DNA of 64,000 nucleotides from Clytia hemisphaerica (GCA_902728285.1 CACVBU010000939.1:310001-374000), one strand, 5' to 3'. Numbered from the stretch's first letter, positions 1 through 11,937 are shown. Numbers and translations are program-made. Notes: generated from the letters alone by a model not told the origin.

Positions 1-123
1 TTGCACCACGGACATCGTGTGTACCGTGTTACTGGACCAATTTTTCAACGGCGTAAATAACATGTCGCGACTTCTTAGATATCCAATGGAAATTGAAACG
101 GGAATGGGATTAAGTACAAAGTT

Positions 124-982
124 ATGCGTGAAAAGGATGCCCGCCAGAAACTCAAACTGGAAGAAATACGATCACAGATGAGCGCGGAAGAACTAAAAGC
201 CAACGATCTTGCCCAAGTGAAAGGAGACTCGAATTGGCTGACTACTCTACCCCTTCAAAATGAGAACTTTACGTTTACCAAAAGAGAATTTTACGATGCC
301 ATTGCAATTCGATACCGCTGGCAATGAAAACACCCACCAACCCATTGTGCATGCGGAAAACCTTACACCGTGGAACATTTGCTTTCCTGTGCCAAAGGCA
401 GCTTTATCTACCAGTGGCATAACGAAATCCGCGACACCCTCGCCCATTTGATCGGTGAAGTAAGAAAAGACGTGATGATTGAGCCTCAACTTGAACCACT
501 AACAGGAGAAAAATTACCACCAGGAACTATTTGTGAACCAGGAGCAAGAGCGGATATAAGCGCTATGGGGTTCTGGACTAGAGGCCAAAGAGCATTTTTT
601 TGACGTTAGGGTATTTAGTGCCTACGCTCAGCGGTACTCTAGGAAGAGCCTCAAAAGCGCTTTTGAAGCAAACGAAAGAGAAAAGAAAGCACATTACAAC
701 CGCCGAATCATCGAAGTCGATAGGGGATCCTTCACTCCACTTATCTTTACCACGAACGGTGGCACAGGAAGAGAAGCGGCGAACTTTATTAACGCCTTGG
801 CTGCCCTTTTAGCTGAGAAAAAAGACGATTTGTACTCTCAGACCCTAAATTGGATTAGAACTAAACTTGCCTTCGCCTTAATTCGATCCACTGTGCTTTG
901 TATCAGGGGGAGTCGTGTTGTAAAGAGGAAAATATTCAGTGATAACATTCAGATCACCGAGGCCACTTGCTATGTGACCTAA
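124..982 (+). pseudogene. 3' part of a multicopy mobile-element ORF, broken
   Basis: The reading frame opens near 124 and carries a sequence of the type SNWLTTLPL, FTFTKREFYDAIAIRYRW, then a CACGKPYTVEHLLSC zinc-knuckle-like stretch, then GARADISAMGFW and FFDVRVF. The acidic residues around ADISAMGFW and DVRVF look like a PD-(D/E)XK nuclease core. The end (GSFTPLIFTTNGG, then WIRTKLAFALIRSTVLCIRGSR) is a hallmark I recognise from very common uncharacterised mobile-element proteins of cnidarians and other invertebrates. Two lesions are visible: an in-frame TGA at 325-327, and a one-base frameshift in the 7-T run at 595-601. After the second lesion the frame continues to a TAA at 980-982. The N-terminal part lies off the window. 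Family membership is from memory; the nuclease reading is inference. Confidence 0.6.
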
Positions 983-2984
983 ATTGAACTTGTCATGTTT
1001 TTCTTATTTACACTTTAGGGTAGTTCATTCATTTTCTAGGTTTTCATTTTGTCTAGTTTATAAATACATTTTGTACCTTGAGTATCAGAGGTTAAGTTTT
1101 CAAAGAAAATAGTAACCTCTGAAGACAAATAATAGAAATTTTATCGCGCATGTGTCAATCTAATCACTGTAGAAAAAATCAAAGATGAAGAGCAAATATT
1201 ACCATATTAATGTCTAGCAGACTATATCAGTATGCAGTTTACTATTTACGAATTCCCCAGAAACCTCCAAGTGTAGTTGAAATGAGTTTATTTCGAAAGA
1301 AATCTTTTACATGATCCCCAAATGTATAACAGTAATTACTAAACTTTTAATTATGGAAATGTCACTTTAATTGAATCGAAATAATAGACAGACTTTATGT
1401 TATGATTCTCTATCACTGACTCTTTTTACAAAGCATTGATGACTTTTTGTAAGTTGTGTTTTCAACGACGGGAATAAAAATATCGACTATGACGCTCATC
1501 CAAGATCTTGGATGGTCGTCATGGTTACTTTTGTCTTCGCTGATTGCGCGATGAATAGAATCTCGATTCGTCGGCACAGCGTAAATATATGATTTTGAGC
1601 TGTGTTTTTCACGGTATACATTTTGTTGTAAAGAAAAAAAAACTTCTTAGATCCAGGAGTTTATAAAGAACACAATTTCGTCACTGGTTTGAGAGATGTG
1701 AAATAGCGTTTGCCTGCCGCCTACTTTTTTTGATCTCGCACTCCGAAAAAAATTAAAATGCTAAATCCTATTCATCAAATTTTTGCTACCATTTCTTTTG
1801 GACAGTTTAGTCAGGTGAAAGTGACAAATTTGAAATTTTGGTCGCGGGAAAACTAACGAAAATGCTTTTGGTGACGAAATTTTTCCCCGACTAAATAAAA
1901 CTCCGACATTTCTCCCCCGATAAGGAATCTAGCCCTTCGATCGGGCTTTACAGATATCTGTGGTTGGGCTCAGTTAGCACAATTGATTTCAATGCTCCGA
2001 AGAGGGTAGAACCGAAACTCCTGAATGGTGGATGAATCCCCTTATTCCCCATCCATCCTATGGACGTGTCTCGAGTAGTTTCCACGCAACATTTCTAAAT
2101 ACGTGGCAATAGCACATTGCTATGCAAACGTCATAATTATTACTTTAACATTTGACCGAAATTCAATCCCACAATCCTTTCCATCTTGATTCGTAATGCG
2201 TGCAAGTTATTACTTTTGTATTGTCAATAAGTGTAATTGACTTGCAAAAGCAATTAAAGCAAAGGATGATGGGATTAAAACTCGGACAAACAGTATTTTT
2301 AGAATCACTACGGTATGCTATTCCTACCATCAGTTGGATTATGACCAATGAAGTATAAACACGATGAATACCTACGGTTTGGCTTTAGGCGCGCACGAAT
2401 AGGCCTTGGCTTCGCGTTATCTTGCTTGAGAAAGGTTGAAGATTCCTTTCTAGGCCCCCCTTCGGGTCTTCAAATTGAATGCACAATATGGTTAGCGTAA
2501 TCCGGCTCCATCATCTTTTTAACATTATCATTTTACATCATTCATTGTAAAAGCATGTATTTATTATAGAGACTCTGGATAAACATCGAATGAAACGGTG
2601 GATAGTGAAGTATTGTATTTCCATTGTTTCAGAAAACAATCGATGTACAGGCTTTGTCCGCAAAAGACAACTGTCATGGCGACTCGAAGGACTCTGATTT
2701 TGAAAAATGATTAATAGTAATACTCTTATTTCAAAAAAGTTCTCTAACTTTTCCTATTCGTACTATTGCTGGCCAAAAGTTTGAAAATAAATGCTAGAAT
2801 ACCAAACGAATACATTTTACATTTATGAAATCTGATGTGAGAAGAAAATCATCAGACGATTAAAATCAAAACAAAATGCTTATGATGACACGAAATTTTG
2901 AATTCAGAATATCATTCCAATATTTCTCCGAGAAGAGCTGAGATTGACATATGTTAGACGTGAGTCTCATAGCTCCACTGTGGT
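983..2984. other. Gene-less stretch, MITE remnants
   Basis: No supported gene. A 34-base near-palindrome lies at 1489-1522 (core CATCCAAGATCTTGGATG). Around 1855-1925 the text (GTGACGAAATTTTTCCCC, then CCCCCGATAAGG) matches the right end of the foldback MITE at 56529-56683, so this is probably a degraded copy. At 2419-2476 lies a segment also found at about 28300-28350. Confidence 0.5.
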
Positions 2985-3305
2985 ACGAAAATCTTTTACT
3001 TTAGTGGCACGTGGTGGCAACCTTGGCCATCTTTTTATACAAAAAAACTAATGAAGCAATTTCAAAAGTCTAAAAAGCCCTATTTTTAGGCACTTGTACC
3101 CAATTCTTTCTTCGAAAGTCAGAGCCCGTCACTTTTTAGGTATTGTCATTTCTCACCACTATGCAAATAGGCTTCTTTACATTACTATGCAAAAAATGAG
3201 AAAAAAAACTAATGGGTCAATCCCGAGAAAGCTGGTAACAGACGAACCGACAAACGAGCGAACAAAGGATAAATTAAAGGACCTCCGAGGTAGGTCCAAA
3301 AATAA
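2985..3305 (-). repeat. Dispersed repeat copy (family of 40 kb)
   Basis: Read on the minus strand, the end of this segment (GGACCTACCTCGGAGGTCC, then a TCCTTTGT block, then TTACCAGCTTTCTCGGGATT and TTAGTTTTTTTCTC) parallels 40008-40110 on the plus strand, where the same order surrounds a (TCCG)n run. Here the TCCG run is degraded to short GACGAAC-like units. It lies downstream of the PPP2R2 gene. Confidence 0.5.
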
Positions 3306-4137
3306 ACTCAATCAACTTCTTTTAAAATTCTAGTTTTCTTTAAATTGATTTTACATATCACACGTAACACTGAAAAAAGAATTAGGAAAATTTGTGATGT
3401 ACATGGCAATTTCTTTCAATTTTTTCTGGAAGTATGATGAGATATATAAGTTATGTTTACAAAGCAATTTTTTTCCTCCAGATTTTCCAGAACGGAACTG
3501 AACTAGGAAAATCTTTCACTTTTGCATTGCATGATCGTATGGTTAAGTTGACTTTCAGTGACTTTACATAATTTAACATTTTTTGCAACTTTGAAAGATT
3601 TTCCCATATTTTCCTTTTTCCTAAAAAATCTCTACTTCTACCATCCTCTTTTAGTATTTATAACTATAGAACATAAAAAATTAACATTGATGAAAGAGAG
3701 GCCAGAGGACAAAATACGTAAAGAAAAATTGCTATTAAAAAACTCGATGAATCTATAATAATATTAATTCCGAGATGACAATTTTTATCAAAGTCATCTA
3801 AAATAGTTGATAATCAGCTATTAAATTGTCGGTCAAAATATGCATGAATGAAAGAATCGAATGATTAACATGATTTTTTAATTACCAAAGAAGAATAAAT
3901 ATCTAAATCTCATTTTGTTAAAGTATGCTGTATGGACGAAAAAATCCCTCAGCTTGATATTAAGTCTTTTATCCTTACACCACAAAAAAGTATTGGGATA
4001 GAGCACCTCCACATCTGATGTGATATCATTTCAGTCTTTTGGTTCCAAGTCTGATCCCAAGTGGTGTTTCATTCAGGAGTCTTGGCTATCACCAGCCATC
4101 AGAGTTCACGGATAAAACGGCAACCGAAGTCCTGACC
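3306..4137. other. Region downstream of PPP2R2, no gene seen
   Basis: AT-rich sequence 3' of the PPP2R2 stop codon on the minus strand; part must be its 3' UTR. No clear AATAAA signal close to the stop was identified, and no open frame here has protein-like composition. Confidence 0.4.
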
Positions 4138-7100
4138 TTAAAACTTCTCCTGGAACATGTACAAATTGTTGGTTGCTGCAAGAGCGATAATGTTCTCCTG
4201 AGGATGCCAGGCAATGTGAAGAATTTTGCGGTTAAAATCTAAACATTCGACGCTTATCTCTTCTTTCTTTCGTTTGCCGGTCGTCGTAACTTTCTTTTGT
4301 TTCAGGGGATGTTTTGGTCGAGCGTTTTCACGCGTGGCTTCCAAACATAGACCAGACTTATTTTCTCGGTTGAAAATTCGGAAGAAGTTGTTGTATGATC
4401 CCGTCAGGATAGAGCTGAAATCAAACGTTTAAAAAAGGGCATCAATGAATCACTTTTCAAATAACGACACTCCAATACGTCCAAGTAGGACAGCAAAAGG
4501 TACCACTGCAATGGGAGCTCTTTGAAAATTTGCAATTAAATAATAAAGCTAAGAGTAGGCAGGAAAGTCTATAAAAGAAAAAGCTTACGAATGCAAAGGA
4601 GCCTTTTTGAACATGGGAGGACTACAAAACCGATTGGTTTAGTTTAGTGGAATGCAAATATGAACCTACCTGTCATCGCCACTCCAACAACATTCGTATT
4701 TATCAAAAATGCAATCATTTTCATACAAAACAGATAATTTGCTGCGTAAATATTCATGACAATGGTATGTCTCAATGGGTTTGTTTTCCATGTGAAGATC
4801 CCATACTTTTACACTCAAGTAGTCTCTAGTCAACATATAACGACCATTATGACTGAACTTGACGTCGGCAATTGATGAAATAAGTTCGGAAAAGAATGAA
4901 CGATTGCAAGGATCTTCTGGTTCTTCGAATACTGGAAAAAGACAAAATGGGAATTTCAATGGGAAAATAACGAAACATATATTCTCAGTAATAATCGACC
5001 ATGGTGTATAGATAGGAATTTGAAGTATTTTAACATTTCTCACAGGGTTGGTATTTCCTCAAAAAAGTACAAATTTATCATCACAATAAGCTGAATCTTA
5101 CATTTTGCATAGCGATCACAGAGCGCATTATCTCTCATATCACAAAGACGGACTGTTCCTTTACTGCTACTATATACAAGAATGTTACAATGATGTGGAT
5201 GAAATTCTGCAGCGGTGATGACTTCTGTCAACTCCTCCATATTGGCTGGTTTGATATCAACAATATCTACAATGCAAATTGGTTGGGCTGGGCTTAAAAA
5301 ATTGTTGGTTTGCCGTCACCCGACCCTAGATTTTGGAGGTGGGTCGGTCGGTCGGATTTCTATTTTATTCTGGCGATTTATGAAATTTTCGTCCATGGAA
5401 GGGTTAACAGTTTGTTTACATTTAGGTAATTTTGAATTAAAAACATAAGTACTAGTAGGGAATTTACGATTCTTATGCTTGAGACAAACAAGATACGAAT
5501 TTTGTATTTTTTATTGTTTGAAGTTTTTGAAGCAAAAAAAAAATCTTCTTTAAAAATGGCAATAAAATTTTTTCGGTCGGCAGGTTTCGAGGTAGGGTCG
5601 GTCGGGTGACGGCAAACCAACAATTTAAGTCCAGCCTTGAGTTAAAAAATAATAATTGTTTTGTCAAGGTCAGTACTGAAAGCAAGAAAACAAGTTATCA
5701 AGGCTACTATTATTACAAATAGAAATCATCATAACAGAATAAACTTGAAAAAATTTTCTTCTGGGCCAGATTATTCTCAAAAAAAAAAGTGAAGACAAAA
5801 ATTGATGTCTCAAGTTTGTTTACGTCTATTCCTCTTGATGCAACCATAACCATAGCTTTGGATTACCTTTATGAAAACGCCACTACTGTCAGTGGTTTAT
5901 CAAGAAACGAATTCAAGTCCCTTTTGGATATGGCAACTAAAGAAACCAACTTTATTTTCAATGGTAAATGTTACGATCAAATTGACGGGGTTGCCATGGG
6001 TTCACCATTAGCACCTGTATTAGCTAATATATTCATGAAAAATTTCGAGGAAAAGGCTTTCGAGATTTGTCCCGGTGATATTGAAAAACCATCCTTTTAT
6101 CGACGTTATGTTGATGATAGTTTTCTATTGTTCAAAAATCAATCACACGTTACACCATTTTTTGATTATTTGAACACTCGCCATAAAAACATTGTGTTCA
6201 CCAAAGAAGAAGAATCGACATCAGAGGATAGTTTCCCCTTCCTTGATACAAAGATTGTCAAAGAAGATGAGAAATTCTTAACAAGTACCTACTACAAACC
6301 TACTCATACTGGAGTTTTATACAAATTGGTATAGTTTTACTCCAAGGAAATAACAAAATCAATTTAATCAAGAAACTTGCTAAGTAGGGCATGGAAGATT
6401 TGTTCCAACGAACGTCTATTTCTCAGTGACTGGGAAGTTATCAAACGAACATTGGTTAAGAATAAGTATCCTGAAAAAACTACTGATAGCAATGTGTAAG
6501 AATTTTGTACAAAAAATGAAGTCTAGTGATGAAAATGAAAGTGTCGCCACTGTTGCAAAAGAAAGAAGTGAAACTGTATTTACCTTTTCATGGTAAATTA
6601 TCTGATGTTCTTCATAAGCAGCTAATTTCGTTATTAGCTGAGACCTACCCACAAGTTGACCTAAAGATCGTTTTCCGCACTACGTTTCGACTCTCAAATC
6701 TGTTTACTTTCAAAGATAAAATACCTCTAAGGTTACGTTCATTTGTTGTGTACGGAGTGCACTGTACAGATTGCGAGTCATACTATATTGGGAAAACAAA
6801 ACGACATATTGCGACACGGTACAAGGAGCATCGAAATATTGAAAGACCAACTGCTGTAACGAGACATCTTTTTAGAACTGGGCACGACGTGTCCCTAGAG
6901 AACATGAAAGTTTACGAGAAAGGAAAAACTGATGAAGAGCTTTATATAAAAGAATCTTTAATCATTAGGGATTTGAAACCTGATTTAAATAAAACGGTAT
7001 CTTCTTATCCTCTAGAGCTTTTTTGAATAAGTATATGTATGCGTTCAATTATATAAATTTTATGACCTATAATTGCTAGATGTGATTTTGAAATTTTGAT

Positions 7101-10100
7101 TTATTAACACGTTTTTGCTTGTAAGCTAACATTTGCTTGTGATCATGATACAAAAAGTATCGAAACGTCAAGGATGAACAAAATTTTGTTTTTTGTCTTC
7201 ACTTTTTTTTTGAGAATAAACTTACTAAAACTTTGATCGGTTCTCTGCAGACTCCATAAATTAATCCTTAAATCGTCAGCCGATAAGTATGTTTCGTCAT
7301 CACTATTGACAGATATTGAGTTGACATGATATGTGTGTGCATTAGAGTATATTTTACGAGGACTAGCCTCCACCATTAAAGGTGTTTTGTGTAATTGCGG
7401 TATAACCAAGTTATTGATTTCATGCGGTTCAAGATCCAGTGTTCCATCGTGTGACTTGGTGTTCAATGGACCATCAATTCGTAAATTGCGTTCTGATATT
7501 TTCCATAATTTTACAGTTTTATCTAAAATGTTTAGAAGTAAATTTAATATTTTTATTACTGAAAGAATTAAAGGTTACCATTGATTTTCCCTCCTCAAAA
7601 ATCAAAAATATACATGCACAAATTCTTTACATTATCAAAACAGCTCCAACAAAAGATGCCTATCAATTACCTATCGACACAGGAGATATAACCCAAAATA
7701 GCAGTTTCTGAAAAATCAAAAAACATACCATTTGTTGAAAGTAAGAAATGAGCTTGGTTCCTCCGCCTCAACCATTTTATTTGATTTATCTTTTCGTCAA
7801 TATCCAAACTCTTTAAATAATCGAATTCTGGCTCATGACTTTGAAAGGTACTGTATACATTGTATTCCCCATATCGAGGAGATGTTTTTGGCTAAAATAA
7901 TTGAAATGAATAACATTTTTGTCAATTTTTGAAACCCTTAACGCTTTTGAAGAAAACGGTAACGAAAATATAAGGAAAATTCTCCTTGAATGGGAATTTG
8001 CTTGGTTTGCTTTAGTTGTAGCCTAAAAATACCAAGCGCCAAGAGGAAATGCTCCTCGTAAATAAATTACCAGTCTCCTAAAAAATAATGAAATCGTCTT
8101 TTTAGGAGATTGTTGGGCAAAAATGGTGGGCGACATTTACAACATTGCATATAAACTAAACTTTTCAGACCAAAACAGTGGTAGGGAAAACTGATTGGAA
8201 AATACCCTGATTGAAGATTGACCTTTCAAGCAATAAATAGTTGACTGAACCAGATTCCATAGCATCAGATTCCCAGGAAAGCTAGAGGGTTACATCCAGA
8301 AAAGGCGAGGGCTAAGGTTTTGAAGAGAAGGCCCTTCTTTAAACTTGGGGTTTTCATACTTCCATTCTTGCCTCCTGCATTTCTCTATATTTGTATATCC
8401 AGGAATATGGACCAAGGATTGAACAAACAGAAAACATTATTTGGGACAGGAACAAACTACCCTGAGACAGGTCAGGTGGCTCTAAAATACTCCTAAAATC
8501 AAATTTGTAGCTGTTTGTGTGACATCATAACTCCAGCTACCATTTTGAAAATTGTTATTTTTTTGTAAATTCTATAGTTTACTAGCCATAGCTTCAGACA
8601 CCAAAAGCTAATTTCTTATCTTGGTTTGAGAAAGTATGTTTCTATATGGATTGACGTCAATTTTTTTTATATGAAGACGCTGTATTGAATTTTTTAAATA
8701 AACGTGGAATTTTGTTTTGATAGTTATTTCTAATCAACTGATGAATGCGTAAGCAAGAAACTCTAAGTATTGAAAAGAAATACAACGTTTCTTAATCTTT
8801 ATGTATAAAAGGCATCCATATAAACAAACTTACTGCATTATCTTTTTGAAAGATTACAATTCTTCCGCCTTTATCCCCAGTTGCAAGCAAATCACCATTA
8901 TGATTGAACTCAACAGTTGAGATGATATCAGCTAAAAGATAATGAATTTATAAATTTCTATCACTTACTACTTATATTTGGTTCAGCTGAATGTATTCAT
9001 AACTTAAGGGAAGAAATTTTTGCAGAATTTAATTTTGCGGTTGAGAGAATAATGTTGTTCACAATATGGCCTATTTGGCGATTTTTAAAATCATGAAAAT
9101 ATTTGTGCACTTTTCTGTCTTTTCAAATCTTTTCTACACTACATGTTTTTTATAAGCATAACGCTTATAAGCATATGAAGGCTCAGATTTGCAGAATTCC
9201 TACGCATAACATAGATTAAACATAGCTTCAGCCAGGCTTCTAGCTCCCCCCAAAAAATTGCCTTGTGCTAGGTCCCCTAACACTTCAGGCCCCCTAAAAA
9301 CATTGTTCTCCCGTCCCCATAGAGAGAAGTCGATAAAAAATATATGCGAGTACAGTACTGATAAATGAAAACTAAATTTTACTTGTATTAGTATTTATGT
9401 TTACAAATCTTTTGCTTTTTATATTTGATTTAATAGTAAGATAAGAAATCTTTGGAAATCAGGTGAACAGCCCCCAGAGTCTCAGTCAGATCATCTAGGC
9501 CTCCCCGACAATCTAGGTCCCCCCAAACATTTTAGCAGGTTCTTTAAAGGCCAAATATTTCTTAGCCCCCCCCCCAAGTAAGGGCCTGAAGCTATTTTAA
9601 AGCATATATGTCAGCCTGGAATATTTTTCAAGTTGTCATTTTTTATCTGTTTAAAACAACGTTTGGTAGAGGACAAGTAAAAAAAGACATTCCACAGCTA
9701 GCTAGATTCCACTGCTCTCAAAATCTGAACAAATTTTTACAAAATTTCTGAAATTTCACTAAAAGCTTGGCTCGGGATGAATCATAAGCATATAATAAGC
9801 ATAAACTTGTCTGGATGCTTCAAGAACTTAAGCATACACAAGCCTGAACAAGGGGCATACACTTGCTTATAAAAAAACATGTACTTTAGAGAAAAAAAAA
9901 ACGAATATCAAAAATTGTAACCTAGGTTAATAGTTCATTTGCTCTCCAGCGCACTTTTTTTCAGGTATGGTTCCAAAGATTTTAAAATTTCAGCTGGATG
10001 TTCCTGATTAAGGTGGGGGTCACCCTTCGGGATGTGAAAAGGGGGATGTGTGCGAACTATGACTAATTTATAGGTAATGGCTAATTGGTTTTACTTGCAT

Positions 10101-10518
10101 CCACTGAAGTATGGAATTATTTGTTATTCAATAGTGTCGCATTTGCCTAAAGGAGTATTAACCAGGATGTCTTTAAAGGTTTTATTTTCATGTAACTATA
10201 AGTGTTCTTATTTCATATCAGACACATATTTCATATCGGGACACTGTCTGCCTATTATTATATTGTGCTGATATAAGCAAAAAAAGTTTTCTTTTCCTCT
10301 TTCTGACCAATCTTGCTCCACATCGGTGTCAATTCAATATCAAAAAGCTTGTAAATTACAATTGATGACTGAGTAAGCAAACAATTAAAAACAAAACCTT
10401 TAAAAAGCGAAGAAGCCTTTTTATAACTATGAAATATTTGATTTACCTTCAGTAATCTCTTCTTCACTTGTTCCTTTGACTTGGGAAAAACACCATTTTA
10501 CTGGCACATCATCATTTC
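4138..10518 (-). CDS. PPP2R2: PP2A regulatory subunit B55 (WD40), 7 coding exons seen
   Basis: B55 is the WD40 beta-propeller subunit that recruits substrates to the PP2A scaffold/catalytic dimer. Exons on the minus strand, in order: 10518-10447, 8931-8834, 7891-7729, 7522-7226, 5266-5102, 4931-4670, 4414-4138. All have AG/GT borders and compatible phases, and join to 443 codons plus stop. Family hallmarks in order: [119 protein letters not shown], [17 protein letters not shown], [35 protein letters not shown], and [10 protein letters not shown] near the C-terminus. Vertebrate B55 is about 447 aa, so the protein is nearly complete. The first exon must end in one leftover G, which would complete a GGA codon; it was not located upstream of 10518. 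The segment after KISER (about 30 residues) is divergent. The intron at 5267-7225 contains a MITE and a Penelope-like element. Confidence 0.95.
5284..5637. mobile_element. MITE with about 45-bp inverted ends, in PPP2R2 intron
   Basis: The left arm (5284-5327) and the reverse complement of the right arm (5593-5637) share GGCTGG[AG]CTTAAA, ATTGTTGGTTTGCCGTCACC and CGACC. The interior is AT-rich with no conserved frame. The GACCGACC-type subterminal motif recurs in the MITE at 60978-61353, suggesting a related family. Confidence 0.75.
5789..6334 (+). pseudogene. Penelope-like reverse transcriptase, truncated
   Basis: This 181-codon frame begins inside the RT domain ([12 protein letters not shown]), continues with [20 protein letters not shown] and LANIFM, the catalytic [13 protein letters not shown] (YVDD box), then [11 protein letters not shown] and FPFLDTKI. 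These are RT motifs A to E of the Penelope type. The N-terminal RT motifs are absent. After the TAG at 6332-6334 the frame degrades through several stops until the endonuclease frame, so the copy is dead as a whole. Confidence 0.8.
6526..7026 (+). pseudogene. Penelope-like GIY-YIG endonuclease domain
   Basis: The 166-codon frame contains the linker typical of these elements ([14 protein letters not shown]) and a GIY-YIG core, with [17 protein letters not shown] followed by [13 protein letters not shown] and the glutamate-containing helix [24 protein letters not shown] nucleases nick target DNA for element insertion. The frame itself is open to a TGA at 7024-7026, but it is separated from the RT frame by stops and the ATG used here is only the first in frame. 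Confidence 0.75.
7892..8833. other. PPP2R2 intron, nothing else seen
   Basis: AT-rich intron between the exon at 8931-8834 and the exon at 7891-7729. No repeat structure or open frame stood out. Confidence 0.5.
9141..9882. mobile_element. TA-flanked MITE, ACATGT ends (family of 39 kb)
   Basis: The ends are TACATGTTTTTTATAAGCA and its complement TGCTTATAAAAAAACATGTA, with TA at each border. Inside, TTATAAGCAT-type words recur. The same ends occur at 39051-39400. A second GC-rich element (9224-9593) is nested inside. The whole lies in a PPP2R2 intron. Confidence 0.65.
9224..9593. mobile_element. Nested CCCCCC/AGGTCCC-rich MITE
   Basis: Left end AGCTTCAGCCAGGCTTC then TAGCTCCCCCC. The reverse complement of the right end is AGCTTCAGGCCCTTACTTGG then GGGGGG. 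Internal AGGTCCCC and AGGCCCCC words recur and resemble those in the element at 16613-16933. Confidence 0.5.
10185..10395 (+). repeat. Dispersed repeat, copy 1 (copy 2 at 43.66 kb)
   Basis: Runs of shared text with 43655-43870 in the same orientation: TTTCATATC, GACACATATTTCATATC, GGACA-TGTCT, GCTGATATAAGCAAAAAA, then TCTTTTCCTCTTT, GACCAATCTTGCTCCACATC, and AAAAAGCTTGT. No coding potential. It lies just downstream of the first visible PPP2R2 exon. Confidence 0.7.
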
Positions 10519-11937
10519 CTAAAAAGTAAAGTCATTTATATTAGCTATAAACAAATGACAGGTTAAAAATAAGAGTATAGCTTGCATGCTTGCATTAAAG
10601 AGTATCAGTGGCAAACATGGTTTGCTAAAATGAGGTTTGAACATAAACTAACCTTTAAAAGGTAAAAAAAGTCAATGAAAAAATTATACTGTTATCTATA
10701 AGCTTCTTCCTTTGCCCTGCCTACCAGTTGTCTGAGCATTTTTTGAGAAACTCCGAAGTCTTCTTAGCTGGTTTACCATGAGTACTTTCAGAAAATCAAA
10801 AGAAACCCATACAACCTTAATTGCAACTTGAAATGTTTTCTCTCAAATCAAACTTTTACACTTAGCAAAAGAAAGCCAAAACCCCAACCAGCCCTCAAGC
10901 TGTCATTATAGATTTTTGGGACCCTGAGTTTTCACTATTGTCAACCAAATATCCAAAAATGAATGCAAACAAAATTTCATACTAACAACAGTGGTGCAAC
11001 TAGGTTTTGTGAATATGGACGGAAACCTTAGGATTGGATTAGATGGTCATTTGAACCAAAAACCCTCTTACTTGCAAGACAGAAATTATATATTTGTATC
11101 TCAACTGGACGGATATCCGTCTACAGATGGAAAAGTTCCAACACTGTAACAAAATTGTACAAATGTGCCTGGTCTTAGAGAATGTTGCGCTTAAATCCAA
11201 GAATTGTTGAAATGATAACTCTTCAAGATGTGTGCAGTGATAAAATATTCGCAAGTGAAGAAAGAGGCATGAATTGGGTCAACCTTCTCATCAAGCTTTT
11301 TACTGAGCAAACTAATTAAACTCTAATTGCTTCTTATGTGAGTGTCCGATTTGGTTAATTTTTTTATGAAGCTTTAATCGATCAATGCAGTTTTATTAGT
11401 TTGGTTGTTTGATTGGTTAATTCAATTGACTGGGTCTGGAACATTGCTTTATCATAAGAAAAATTGTTTTTATTATTAGCAAAACTTTTGAAAAAAGAAT
11501 GTAACCCATTCAATGTGTCAAACCGTTTTACGGTTTCTCTTCCAAACTAAGGAAGAGAACCTATGGAAACAATGACTTTATGGAAAGAGGAGTTAAGTAT
11601 CTTTATTGTTGCTGAGAACACTGATGCAAGTTACCCGACTTCACAGTAGATAATCTTTTTTGGTCACTAAATCTAAAACTCACTTTGCATTTTGCAAAGT
11701 GTGAAGCTATAATTCGAACCCTGTATAATCTTTAAGCTTCTTTTACTTTGATCATTAAATTCAAGACCAAACTTTTGTCAGTCAATTTCTGTCATATTTT
11801 CAAATTATTTTCCCTAGAGGAGGGGGGGGGGATAGGGGAGGGGGTCTCTGTTAAAGCATACATGCGCGTACAAGGGGGAGGGAAGGTTGAATTTTTCCTA
11901 CTTTTGAGTGTACATACTTTTTGAATGGTCCCTTTAA
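10519..11937. other. Upstream region of PPP2R2; first exon presumably here or beyond
   Basis: No exon with a convincing ATG, short Gly/Ala-type start and phase-1 donor was found. A G/GGGGAGG-rich patch lies at 11817-11885. Otherwise AT-rich with no protein-like frame. Confidence 0.35.

Larger units (their letters stand above)
5771..7220 (+). mobile_element. 5'-truncated Penelope-like retroelement
   Basis: The element carries a Penelope-type reverse transcriptase segment followed by a GIY-YIG endonuclease, the order typical of Penelope-like elements. It lies antisense inside a PPP2R2 intron. Both borders carry the same approximately 30-bp sequence (TTATTCTC, A9-10, GTGAAGACAAAAA) in inverted orientation: 5771-5801 and 7190-7220. 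The right copy abuts the intron's donor side. The 3' tail (7137-7180) has a hairpin GATAC-AAAAA-GTATC followed by GAAACGTC. RT N-terminal motifs are missing. Confidence 0.8.

Noticed and set aside
11700-11725. Possible tRNA B box (ATTCGAACCC)
   Set aside because: No matching A box, acceptor stem or cloverleaf around it.
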